Source of the DNA: Anaerolineae bacterium
Lineage (GTDB): Bacteria; Chloroflexota; Anaerolineae; Aggregatilineales; Phototrophicaceae
Assembly: GCA_025055175.1 (NCBI GenBank)
Contig: JANWYT010000020.1
Coordinates: 124,001-188,000, forward strand
Direction of reading: 5' to 3'
DNA: 64,000 nt
Shown piece by piece: positions 40,975 to 49,700 of this stretch. The position numbers and the translations under genes are program-made. Every line of letters begins with the position of its first letter. Within the stretch, counting starts at the first letter, position 1. Under the pieces are notes generated by a model. The model was given only the letters and a program-made list of their open reading frames with translations, was not told the DNA's origin and did not search any database.

Positions 40975-42378
40975 TCAGCGCGGCACGCGGTATTCCGCTG
41001 ACAGCGGCCCGACAATGCCGTTCGTGCCTTTGGCAGCGACGGCGATGGCGGCGTAGTTGGCGAAGCCATCCCAGGTGATGGTGTTGCCCCCCGTCCATTC
41101 GATCTGCTGATCGTAGCGCAGACTGCCCGGCAGGCGCAGGGCCACGATATAGCTCGTCGCGTCTGCCACCTGCTCCCAAACCAGGGTGCGCGCGCCGCCG
41201 TCGCCGCGCCGCAGACTGAGATTGCGCGGCGGGCGCGGGCCGTCAGCCATCGCGGCCACCACCACCAGGATCGACTGGGTGGCGCGCTGCAAATAGCGCG
41301 GCTCAACGAATTCTATCGTGTCGGTGGGGTCGGCGTTGGCCTTCTCTTCGTTGGCAGCGATGAAGCGAATGGCGGGAATGCCCTTCTCGGAGAAAGAGAA
41401 GTGGTCGCCATAGCGATTCTCGCGGTCGATGGCGTCCTGGACGGTGAGCTTCATCTCCAGCCCATGCGTAAAGCTGATGAACTCAGCTACGCGAGCCATG
41501 TGCCGCGAGCTTGAAGTGTCGTTTGGGCCATCGGAGAAGACGCGCAGCTCGTTGGCGATGACGTTGCCACGCCTGTCGTTCTCGTTGCCTACGCCATCGA
41601 TGTTGACCATGCCGATCACGTCGATGTTCTGTTTGATGAGGTAATCGACGAAAGCGATGGAGCCGCGCCTGCCCACCTCTTCTGCGCTGAACAACACCAA
41701 CATAATGCTGGCTCGGTGCTGCCTCTGAGAGAGGATACGGGCTAGTTCTAGCACAGCGGCTATGCCAGAGCCGTTGTCGTGCGCGCCCGGCGCATAAGCC
41801 GTGCCGCTCTCCATCGGCGTGCCGATGCTATCGTAGTGCGCCCCCACGACGACTGTCCCAGCTCCTGGCTCATAGCCCTGTACGACGGCTACCACGTTGT
41901 ACTGCTTGGTGGCCATGCCGCCATAATTCAGGTCGAATTCTTGGGTGAAGGTATACAGGCGTCCACTAGAGAGCTGCTGGAGCTGGCGGAAGTAGTCTTC
42001 TAAGTAACGGCGCGCTGCGCCAATGCCGCGTTTGGGATCAGTCTGGGTGGAATTGACGTGGCGCGTGTAGAAGTTCTGCATGGCCTGGACGTGGGCCATC
42101 AGCCGATCCGTCTCCACTTGGCGCACCAAGCTTGCCACTTCAAGGTCGGTGGTCACGATGGGCGTGTTGACGTTGGCAGGGGCGACGGCGGCAGGATTCT
42201 GTGGTTGGCCGCTGAAGCCCAGCGTCGGCTGCGGCGTAGCCGTCAGGCGAGGCACGAGGGTGGGCGGCTCTGGAGCGGACGCGCCCAGGTTGCAGGCCAG
42301 GCTGATCAGACTGAGCCAGGCCAGGATCAGCAGAGTCGCGCGCCGAGGGTGCAGTGTGGAGGATGGGTGAGTGTGCAT
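40975..42378 (-). CDS. M28 family zinc aminopeptidase lipoprotein, 467 aa
   Basis: Lipobox LISLAC near residue 29 marks an exported lipoprotein, followed by a Thr/Pro spacer. The M28 catalytic domain has all zinc ligands in order: His in VVGAHYDS, Asp in GAHDNGSGIAAVLE, Glu-Glu in LFSAEEVGRRGS, Asp in MVNIDGVG and His in RYGDHFSFSEKG. The C-terminal ~80 residues are fibronectin type III-like (RPPRNLSLRRGDGGARTLVWE). It should degrade peptides outside the cytoplasm. Divergent from cysC across a gap with two matching -10 elements. Confidence 0.93.
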   Translation of the reverse strand: MHTHPSSTLHPRRATLLILAWLSLISLACNLGASAPEPPTLVPRLTATPQPTLGFSGQPQNPAAVAPANVNTPIVTTDLEVASLVRQVETDRLMAHVQAMQNFYTRHVNSTQTDPKRGIGAARRYLEDYFRQLQQLSSGRLYTFTQEFDLNYGGMATKQYNVVAVVQGYEPGAGTVVVGAHYDSIGTPMESGTAYAPGAHDNGSGIAAVLELARILSQRQHRASIMLVLFSAEEVGRRGSIAFVDYLIKQNIDVIGMVNIDGVGNENDRRGNVIANELRVFSDGPNDTSSSRHMARVAEFISFTHGLEMKLTVQDAIDRENRYGDHFSFSEKGIPAIRFIAANEEKANADPTDTIEFVEPRYLQRATQSILVVVAAMADGPRPPRNLSLRRGDGGARTLVWEQVADATSYIVALRLPGSLRYDQQIEWTGGNTITWDGFANYAAIAVAAKGTNGIVGPLSAEYRVPR

Positions 42379-42415
42379 AGGCCGTGATGAATACGGTCAT
42401 GGACGAGGGATGACC

Positions 42416-42488
42416 GCGATTATACACTCTTGAGCTGCGCTGGGCAGGATGAGATGAGCGATTGGACGCTCCAAAAGTGTATAATCGC
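42416..42488. promoter_or_regulatory. Divergent -10 elements in identical context (M28 gene and cysC)
   Basis: The 13-mer AGTGTATAATCGC occurs on the plus strand at 42476-42488 and on the minus strand at 42416-42428, facing away from each other between the M28 peptidase and cysC genes. Each holds a perfect TATAAT. No clear -35 boxes are present; the shared flanks may be extended -10 or operator sequence. Confidence 0.5.
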
Positions 42489-42530
42489 TGGCCTATCAAG
42501 AACCTTATCTGCACACAGGCAAGCTGAACG

Positions 42531-43091
42531 ATGAGCCAAGCTCCCCAACAAGGATTCACCCTCTGGCTGACGGGCCTCTCCGGCGCAGGCAAGACCACCA
42601 TCGGCCAGGGCATCGAAGCGCGCATGAAGGCCCTGGGCTTGCGCGTGGAACGGCTGGACGGCGACACGGTGCGCCAGGGCCTCACCCGCGACCTGGGCTT
42701 TAGCAAAGAAGACCGCGACAAGAACATCGAGCGCGTGACCTACGTCGCCAAGCTGCTGTCGCGCAACGGCGTCGGCGTCATTTGCTCTTTCATCTCCCCC
42801 TACCGTCAAGCGCGCGAGACAGCGCGCCGCGAGACGACCAACTTCATCGAAGTCTACGTCCATGCCCCGCTGGAGGTGTGCATGAGCCGCGACGTGAAGG
42901 GCCTGTATGCGAAAGCTCTGCGCGGCGAGATTAAGCAGTTCACTGGCATTGACGACCCCTACGAGGCGCCCGAACGCCCCGAAATCTTGCTGATGACCGA
43001 CCGACAGACGCCTGAACAAAGCATTGCCCAGGTGTGGGCTTACCTGGCCGAGCGCGGCTTCGTGCCGCACGACAGCGCGGAGGGCACATGA
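42531..43091 (+). CDS. cysC: Adenylylsulfate (APS) kinase
   Basis: Phosphorylates adenosine 5'-phosphosulfate to PAPS in sulfate assimilation. Walker A GLSGAGKT at residues 15-22, family signatures RLDGDTVRQGLTRDLGFS, NIERVTYVAKLL, SFISPYRQARE, FIEVYVHAPLEVCMSRDVKG followed by LYAKALRGEIKQFTGIDDPYE. Length 186 is normal. It overlaps sat by 4 nt (ATGA), so both sulfate-activating enzymes are made together. Confidence 0.96.
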   Translation: MSQAPQQGFTLWLTGLSGAGKTTIGQGIEARMKALGLRVERLDGDTVRQGLTRDLGFSKEDRDKNIERVTYVAKLLSRNGVGVICSFISPYRQARETARRETTNFIEVYVHAPLEVCMSRDVKGLYAKALRGEIKQFTGIDDPYEAPERPEILLMTDRQTPEQSIAQVWAYLAERGFVPHDSAEGT

Positions 43092-44281
43092 GCCGCTTGA
43101 TTGCGCCGCACGGCGGCCAGCTCACGCCTTGTCTGCTGGCTGTGGACGAAGTCGAACGGGCTGAGCGTCTGGATGAAGCAGTCCATCTGCCTCGCGTCAT
43201 CCTGAGCGAACTCAACTTGGCCGACTTGGAAATGCTGGCAGTGGGCGCTCTCAGCCCGCTGCTGGGCTACCAGTGCCAAGCAGAATACGAAGCCGTGCTA
43301 GAGACGGGACGCTTGCTCAGCGGCCTGGCCTGGACGATCCCCATCACCCTGGCAGTGGACGCGGCCCTGGCGCAGAGCCTGCGCGTCGGCCAGCGCGTGG
43401 CCCTAGCAGAGCGCTTGGCTGACGGCGCAGAAGATGTGCTGGCCGTGCTGCACCTGCGCGAGGTCTTTGCCTATGATAAAGCCCGCGAAGCGCAGGCCGT
43501 CTTCCGCACCACCGACGCAGCCCACCCCGGCGTAGCGCGCCTCATGCAACAGGGCGAGGTGCTGTTGGCTGGGCCTGTTGAGGTCTTGCGCCTGCCGCGC
43601 CGCGCCTACGCTGAATTCCCCGACATTCGCTACACGCCAGCCCAAACGCGGGCCATCTTCGCCGAACGCGGTTGGCGGCGCGTGGTCGGCTTCCAGACGC
43701 GCAACCCCATCCACCGCGCGCACGAATACATCCAGAAGACAGCGCTAGAAGTGATGGACGGCCTGCTGCTGCACCCCTTGGTCGGCGAGACTAAGGGCGA
43801 CGATCTGCCGGCGGTGGTGCGCGTGGCCAGCTATCGAGCTATTTTGGCGGCGCATTATCCACAGGAGCGCGTGCTGCTGGCGGCTTTTCCAGCGGCCATG
43901 CGCTACGCCGGCCCCAAAGAAGCCGTCTTCCACGCCATCGCGCGCCAGAACTACGGCTGCTCACATTTCATCGTCGGACGCGATCACGCTGGCGTGGGAT
44001 CGTACTACGGCAGCTACGACGCTCACCACATCTTCGATGACTATGCACCGCAGGAGCTGGCCATCACGCCGCTGTTCTTTGAGCATACCTTCTACTGTCG
44101 ACGCTGCGGCCAGGTGGCCAGCCTGAAGACCTGCCCGCACCCACGCGAGGATCACGTCGTCCTGAGCGGCACGCAGGTGCGGCACATGCTGGCCCAGGGC
44201 CAGCCTTTGCCCGAAGAATTCACCCGCCCGGAGGTGAGCGCCATCCTCATGGCTCACGCTCAGGGGACGTGGACAGCATAA
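43088..44281 (+). CDS. sat: Sulfate adenylyltransferase (ATP sulfurylase)
   Basis: Single-chain ATP sulfurylase making APS from ATP and sulfate. N-terminal PUA-like domain (APHGGQLTPCLL, then LSELNLADLEMLAVGALSPL) and catalytic domain with GFQTRNPIHRAHEYIQKTAL (QTRNP and HxxH motifs), HPLVGETKGDDLP, and FIVGRDHAGVG. A C-terminal Cys cluster (YCRRCGQVASLKTCPHP) fits the zinc-site type. No cysD/cysN or APS reductase genes are near. Stop followed by a hairpin at 44285-44325. Confidence 0.96.
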   Translation: MSRLIAPHGGQLTPCLLAVDEVERAERLDEAVHLPRVILSELNLADLEMLAVGALSPLLGYQCQAEYEAVLETGRLLSGLAWTIPITLAVDAALAQSLRVGQRVALAERLADGAEDVLAVLHLREVFAYDKAREAQAVFRTTDAAHPGVARLMQQGEVLLAGPVEVLRLPRRAYAEFPDIRYTPAQTRAIFAERGWRRVVGFQTRNPIHRAHEYIQKTALEVMDGLLLHPLVGETKGDDLPAVVRVASYRAILAAHYPQERVLLAAFPAAMRYAGPKEAVFHAIARQNYGCSHFIVGRDHAGVGSYYGSYDAHHIFDDYAPQELAITPLFFEHTFYCRRCGQVASLKTCPHPREDHVVLSGTQVRHMLAQGQPLPEEFTRPEVSAILMAHAQGTWTA

Positions 44282-44325
44282 AAGCCAAGCGCCCTCATCG
44301 CGTTTAGGCCAAGAGGGGCTTGGCA
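44281..44325 (-). terminator. Terminator between convergent glnB and sat
   Basis: Inverted repeat with one bulged base: GCCAAGCGCCCTC (44285-44297) and GAGGGGCTTGGC (44314-44325). On the minus strand it is followed by TTTT (44281-44284), so it ends the amt-glnB transcript; on the plus strand no T run follows. Confidence 0.6.
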
Positions 44326-44351
44326 GGGTTACAATCGCAGGTGTGCGCGTC

Positions 44352-44726
44352 TTACTTCTTCTTGGTGTCGATGTCACCCTGGTAGGTGATCGCCTCGTGG
44401 CCGCGTTCGCTGGTGCTGATGCGATACACGTCTTCCACTGGATAGACGAAGATCATGCCGTCGCCCTTCTCGCCAGTGTAGGCGGCCTTTTTGATGGCCG
44501 CGACGGTGGTCTCCACGTTGCGCTCCGACAAGACGATGCTGATGACCGTCTTGGGCAACATGTCGACCATGTACTTGCCAGTGCGTCCGTAGACCACCAT
44601 GCCCGCGCCGCGCCCACGTCCGCTCACCTGATAGGTGTGTAGGCCCACGATGCCGATGTCGCTCAGGGCTTTCTTCACCTCGTCGAACTTCTCTGGGCGA
44701 ATAATCGCCTCGATCTTCTTAATCAT
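44352..44726 (-). CDS. glnB: Nitrogen regulatory protein P-II (GlnB/GlnK)
   Basis: 124-residue PII trimer subunit that senses 2-oxoglutarate and ATP/ADP and controls Amt. Family segments: MIKKIEAIIRPEKFDEVKKA, the T loop AGMVVYGRTGKYMVDMLPK in which Tyr52 corresponds to the usual uridylylation Tyr51 with one inserted residue, and the B loop YTGEKGDGMIFVYPVEDVYR. Lies 39 nt downstream of amt, which is the reverse of the common glnK-amtB order. By linkage it probably gates the transporter. Confidence 0.95.
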   Translation of the reverse strand: MIKKIEAIIRPEKFDEVKKALSDIGIVGLHTYQVSGRGRGAGMVVYGRTGKYMVDMLPKTVISIVLSERNVETTVAAIKKAAYTGEKGDGMIFVYPVEDVYRISTSERGHEAITYQGDIDTKKK

Positions 44727-44765
44727 GTCTGCTCGTCCTTCGTTAGGGGTCGGATAGCGTCGGGT

Positions 44766-46325
44766 CTAGTCGGCAGCAGCGCGTCGGCCGCTGTCTTCGA
44801 CGTAGGAAATGCTGGGCATGGGCAGGACGTCGGGCCAGACGCTCACGCCGTGTTCGTAGGCGTCAATGCCGATCTGGTCGGCAATCTTCTCCACGCGCAG
44901 GCGGTTGATAGCCTTGAGCAGGCCGAACATGAGCATAGCGCCAACGGTGACGGCGCCGGTCACGCTGGCCACGCCGATGAACTGGGTGATGAGCGACTCT
45001 AGGCCGCCGCCCATGAGCAGGCCGCCCTTGCCCGCGAAGTAGCCGAACATCAGCTCTGGCGCGCCGAACAAGCCGATGGCCAGCGTCCCCCAGACGCCGC
45101 AAGCGCCATGCACGCTGAACGCGCCAACCGGATCGTCGACTTTGAGGGCTTCCACTGCTTCCACCGACAGGTAGACCAGGATACCGCCTATCGCGCCGAT
45201 GACGACCGCCGCCCAGGGCATGACGAAGGCACAGCCGGCGGTGATGGCCACCAGGCCGGCCAGCGAGCCGTTAAGCGTGAAGGTCAAGTCCCACTTGCCT
45301 GTGCGCGAGTAGACCAGGAACATGGCGGCCAGCGTGCCGGCAGCGGCAGCCAACGTCGTGTTGACCAGCACTAGACCGACCAAGCCAGGGCTGCCGAAGC
45401 CCAGCGTGCTGCCAGGGTTGAAGCCGTACCAGCCGAACCACAGGATCATCGTGCCGAGCGTGGCTAGGCCCAAGTTGTGGGCCGGTGGGAACTTGCCGAA
45501 TTCGCGATTGGGACGCGGGCCGAGCATCCAAGCGCCGATGAGGGCCGTGAAGCCGCCGACAGCATGGACGACAGTGCTGCCCGCGAAGTCGTGGAAGCTA
45601 TTGGCGCCCAGCCAACCGCCGCCCCACACCCAGTGGACGATGATTGGGTAGAGGAAAGCGCCCATTAGCGCCGTGTAGATGAGGTCGCCCACGAAGTCCG
45701 TGCGTTCAGCCATGGCGCCGGTGGCGATGGTGCTGGCCGTCGCCGCGAAGGCGAATTGGAAGAAGAAGAAAGCCAGGACGGTGAGGTTAGGATAAGCCAC
45801 CTGGCCATTGGTGGCGAAGGCCATCGACGGGAAGCTGATTGCCCCGTTCTCGACGACGATGGCTTTAGCTAGGAAGAAGTTGTCCGTGCCGATCAGACCG
45901 CTGGCGTCCGCGCCGAAGGCAATGCCGAAGCCTACTGCCCAAAAGACGATAGCCGTCAGACCTGCGTCCATGAAGTTTTCGACGAGGGCATTGACCACAC
46001 CCTTTTGGCGGATGAGGCCGGCTTCCAGCACCGCGAAGCCCGCTTGCATGAAGAAGACCAGAATACCTGTGAGGACGATCCAGGTGGTGTCGAGGCGCGC
46101 ATCGACGGTCAGCGTGCCTTCAACGTCGGTGGCCAGCGTCAAAGGCTCTTCTTCGACGGCGGCTTCAGTCGTGGTCTCGGTCGTGGCTTCACTGGCCTCT
46201 GGAGTGGGGGTGGCTTCGGCGTCTTGCGCGCGAATGCCAAAACCGGCGATCGCCATGACGAGTGCGGCGATGGCGATGGCGAAGAAACGCGCCCGTAGTC
46301 TGGCTCTGGAGTTGTGGAACTTCAT
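44766..46325 (-). CDS. amt: Ammonium transporter Amt
   Basis: About 11 membrane helices with Amt signatures: FFMQAGFAVLEAGLIRQKGV, then DFAGSTVVHAVGGFTALIGA (first pore His), LGWFGWYGFNPGSTL-like helix, and VHGACGVWGTLAIGLFG (second pore His). Unusual N-terminus: a signal peptide (about residues 10-34, FFAIAIAALVMAIAGFGIRA) and a Thr/Glu-rich external linker before helix 1. ATG 46325 has AGAGAGGC upstream; the ORF extends to 46421 but without such a signal. Forms an operon with glnB. Confidence 0.95.
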   Translation of the reverse strand: MKFHNSRARLRARFFAIAIAALVMAIAGFGIRAQDAEATPTPEASEATTETTTEAAVEEEPLTLATDVEGTLTVDARLDTTWIVLTGILVFFMQAGFAVLEAGLIRQKGVVNALVENFMDAGLTAIVFWAVGFGIAFGADASGLIGTDNFFLAKAIVVENGAISFPSMAFATNGQVAYPNLTVLAFFFFQFAFAATASTIATGAMAERTDFVGDLIYTALMGAFLYPIIVHWVWGGGWLGANSFHDFAGSTVVHAVGGFTALIGAWMLGPRPNREFGKFPPAHNLGLATLGTMILWFGWYGFNPGSTLGFGSPGLVGLVLVNTTLAAAAGTLAAMFLVYSRTGKWDLTFTLNGSLAGLVAITAGCAFVMPWAAVVIGAIGGILVYLSVEAVEALKVDDPVGAFSVHGACGVWGTLAIGLFGAPELMFGYFAGKGGLLMGGGLESLITQFIGVASVTGAVTVGAMLMFGLLKAINRLRVEKIADQIGIDAYEHGVSVWPDVLPMPSISYVEDSGRRAAAD

Positions 46326-46770
46326 CGGAATGCCTCTCTTGTGGGTTAAACCAACGCACAGCATCAGTGTGGCAAATCTCACCAAGCCCTGCACCATCAA
46401 CAACCTATAGCAAATTTCCATACTTTTTAGGAATTTACACCAACACTCAGGGCTTGAATTGGCTTGTGAGCAGCTTGTGCTTGGTCATTTTCCCAATGAC
46501 AGCCCCACAACACCTATTAAATTTGTGCAAAATACCCAACTTGTTCGAAAAGCTCTGGACGAGTCATGGTGATATTGCCCAAACGCTGTGCGGTGTATTG
46601 TGTAAAGTCGCCATGTTGGCCAGTCGTCGGCAGAGCCGATGGGAGGAGAAGAGGCCCTCGCCACGCAGACGAGGACTTTATGGTGAAGACCATCGTCTGG
46701 CTCTCGACGATGTACACGTAGCAAGGCTATACTAAACATTCAAATCGCTCACGATGTCGAATGTTCGACG
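46326..46770. other. Intergenic region between amt and the kinase-TPR gene, 445 bp
   Basis: Divergent regulatory region. Upstream of amt lies an imperfect inverted repeat AAATTTCC-N10-GGAATTT (46412-46436) next to TATAGG on the minus strand, a possible nitrogen-control site. Near the other gene are TATACT (46728-46733) and the palindrome GTCGAA-TG-TTCGAC (46756-46769). Short ORFs in the middle (84 and 66 codons) are not convincing. Confidence 0.45.
46756..46769. promoter_or_regulatory. Palindrome GTCGAATGTTCGAC before the kinase-TPR gene
   Basis: Perfect 6-bp arms (GTCGAA/TTCGAC) around TG, two bases before the GTG start and about 23 nt after a TATACT hexamer. In the 5' leader it could be an operator for self-regulation or a weak hairpin; the binding protein is unknown. 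Confidence 0.35.
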
Positions 46771-49700
46771 GTGCGCCTACGTATGCAACCCCCACAGACT
46801 GAACGCCAGCCCCATCCTCTGGAAGAAGCGGATAAGCGCGCGCTGCTCAGGCGCCGACTAGCGGCCGATCACAGCGATCCCTTCGCCACCGATCCGCACC
46901 CAGAGGTGAACACCCTGGGACGCCTAGCTCTGCGCTTACCCAACGATGTGAACTACCTATTCGCCCTGGGCGACGTTTGTGCGCGCCTGTCCATCAGCGC
47001 CGAAGGCCGCCTGCGTATCTTCTACGTCGGCAAAGTCCTCATCGCCTACCAGCGCGCTTACGCCGCTGCTCATCATGACGTGGATCGGCGCATGGCTCAA
47101 AGCGCCCTGGATAGCTACGCCCACTGGGCCTGCCAGGTGCTGGAGCAGCACCCCAGCCCGCGCAACGCTGCCACGATCCTGTGGCTCGTTGCTCAGGATG
47201 ATGAAGACGACGGAGACCTGCCCACGCCACACGTCAGCTTCACGGAACTCATGCGCGTCCTGCAAGCTTACCAGCGCCGCTTGCACGACGAAGCCACCCT
47301 CGTAGACGATAACGAAGGGCCTGCTGAGCAAACCCAACTACCACCCCAGGCCGTCTTCAGCGACGCTTCCGTCACCAGCACCAACTTCGACGACGAGTCC
47401 GTCTATCAGTCTCTGGCTTCCGACGCAGACCAACGAGCTACGCTCGGCAACGAGACGCGCCAAGAAGATGCCGACGACCTGCTCAGCCAGCCCGCCAGCC
47501 TAGACGCTCAAGGCGACGATCTGAGCGGATCGATCACGCAGCAAGGCGAACGCAGCAGCGACCACGATTACAAGGTTGGCCAGCGCCTGGAAGGCCGCTA
47601 CGAAGTCGCCGAGGTCAAGCATGGCGGCATGGGGATCGTCTATCTGTGCTACGACCACCAAAACCGCGAGCCGCTGGCCATCAAGACTTTCCAGAAGAAG
47701 TTCATGGACAACGAGCGGGCCATCGCTCGCTTCGAGCAGGAAGCCCTCACCTGGATTCGTCTGGAGAAGCACCTGCACATCGTCCAAGCCCGCCTGGTGC
47801 AGAAGATCGACAACCGCCCTCACATCCTACTGGAACACGTGAGCGGCATGGAAGGCGTGGGAGTCGACCTGCGCAGTTGGATCGACCACAACCGTCTGAC
47901 GCCGCGCCAGGCCCTCACCTTCGCTCTGCACATTGCGCTGGGCTTGTTGCACGCCACCACCAAAGTCCCTGGCCTCGTCCATCGCGATCTGAAGCCTGGC
48001 AACATCCTGGTGACGCACGACGGCATTGCTAAAGTGACCGATTTTGGCCTGGTGCGCTCGCTGGATAACGCGCTTCCGCACAGCTCACACAACTCAGACG
48101 AAGACGACAGTCGCTCTGACGACGACCACACCGACAGCGCCGAACACTCGCAGCGTCTGACGCGCGTGGATGCCGTCGTCGGCACGCCACCCTACATGTC
48201 GCCAGAGCAATGCCTGGGCCGCCCCGTCGATCCGCGCAGCGACATCTACGCCTTCGGCATTGTCCTCTACGAGAGCCTGACGGGCCGCCATCCGCTGGAA
48301 GCGCGCGGGCCGCAGGAATGGAAGCAGGCCCATCTACACCAGCAGCCCAAATTCGACGAACAGGCCTGCGAACGCTTGCCCGCCAGTTGGCGCGCTTTTG
48401 TGCTGGCCTGCCTGGCCAAAGATCCCGACGAGCGCCCTCAGAGCTGGCGCGAGGTGTTGGACAGCCTGACCGCCCTCTACAAAGCCGAATTCGGCGAGCC
48501 GCCCAGTCTAGCTCTGGACGGCATGAGCCTGAAGGCCCGCGAGTTGATGGACAAAGGCTACAGCCTGACCGAGTTGGGTCGCTACGAAGAAGCCCTGCTG
48601 GCCTACGATCAGGCCCTGGAACTACAACCGGATTACGCCTGGGCCTGGGCGCGCAAGGGCCGCACCCTGCGCCTGCTCAACCGCTACGACGACGCCCTGG
48701 CCTGCTACAATCAGGCTCTAGCCATCCAACCGGACTATGCTTGGGCCTGGAACGGCAAGGGGATCATCCTCGACCGCCTGGGCCGCTACCAAGAAGCCGC
48801 CCGTGCCTTCGAACAAGCGACCGGGATCAACCCCAACGACGTGTGGTACTGGTACAACCGCAGCGACTTACTCCAGAAGCTGCGCGATTACGACGGGGCC
48901 ATCACCATGCTAGAGTGCGCCCTGGCCATCGATCCGCGCCACGCCAACAGCTGGGCCAAGCTAGGTCAGATTCGGCGTGTGCGCGGGGAATACGAGCAAT
49001 CGCTGGCTGCCTACGAGCGAGCCATCTGGCTTCAGAACGACTACGCTTGGGCGCTCAATGGCCTGGGCCTGACGCTGAAGATGTTGAATCGCATGGAAGA
49101 AGCTATCATGGCCTTCAAGCGCGCCGCCAAGTATCAACCGCGCGTCGTCTGGCATTGGTACAACCTGGCCGAGACGCTGGTCATCGTCGGACGCTACGCT
49201 GAAGCCCTGCACCCCGCTCAAGAAGCCACCCGCACCGATCCCGATCACGCCCCCAGCTGGGCCAAGCTGGGCCAGGTCTTGCGCTACCTCAAGCGCCACG
49301 CCGAAGCACTTTCGGCCTACCAGCGCGCCATTGAGCTTGATTCTGACTTTGACTGGGCCGTCAATGGCCTAGGGATCGTCCTAGAACAGACCCAGCGCCA
49401 CGAAGAAGCCCTGGCCTGCTACCAGCGCGCCTGCGCCTTGCAGCCCCAGAACGAATGGTACTGGTACAACAGCGCGAATGCCCTGGCCTTCTTAGGCCGT
49501 CCCCAAGAAGCCCTGCCCTGCCTAGAGCGCGCCCTAGAGCTAAGCCCGCGCCATGCTCGCAGCTGGGCGCTGCTGGGCAGCGTCTACCGTCAGCTCAGCC
49601 GCCTAGATGACGCCTTGCTGGCTTGTCAGCGCGCCACCCAGCTCGATCCATCGTACGCTTGGGCCTGGCACGAACAAGGAGCGACGCTAGAGGTCTTGCA

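Noticed and set aside
46756-46769. LexA box before the kinase-TPR gene (GTCGAATGTTCGAC)
   Set aside because: The half-sites are too close (two-base centre instead of GAAC-N4-GTTC), unlike the recA site in this window.
48210-49202. 330-codon plus-strand ORF inside the kinase-TPR gene in another frame
   Set aside because: Arg/Pro/Gly-rich off-frame translation of repeated TPR DNA; the in-frame repeats explain the openness.
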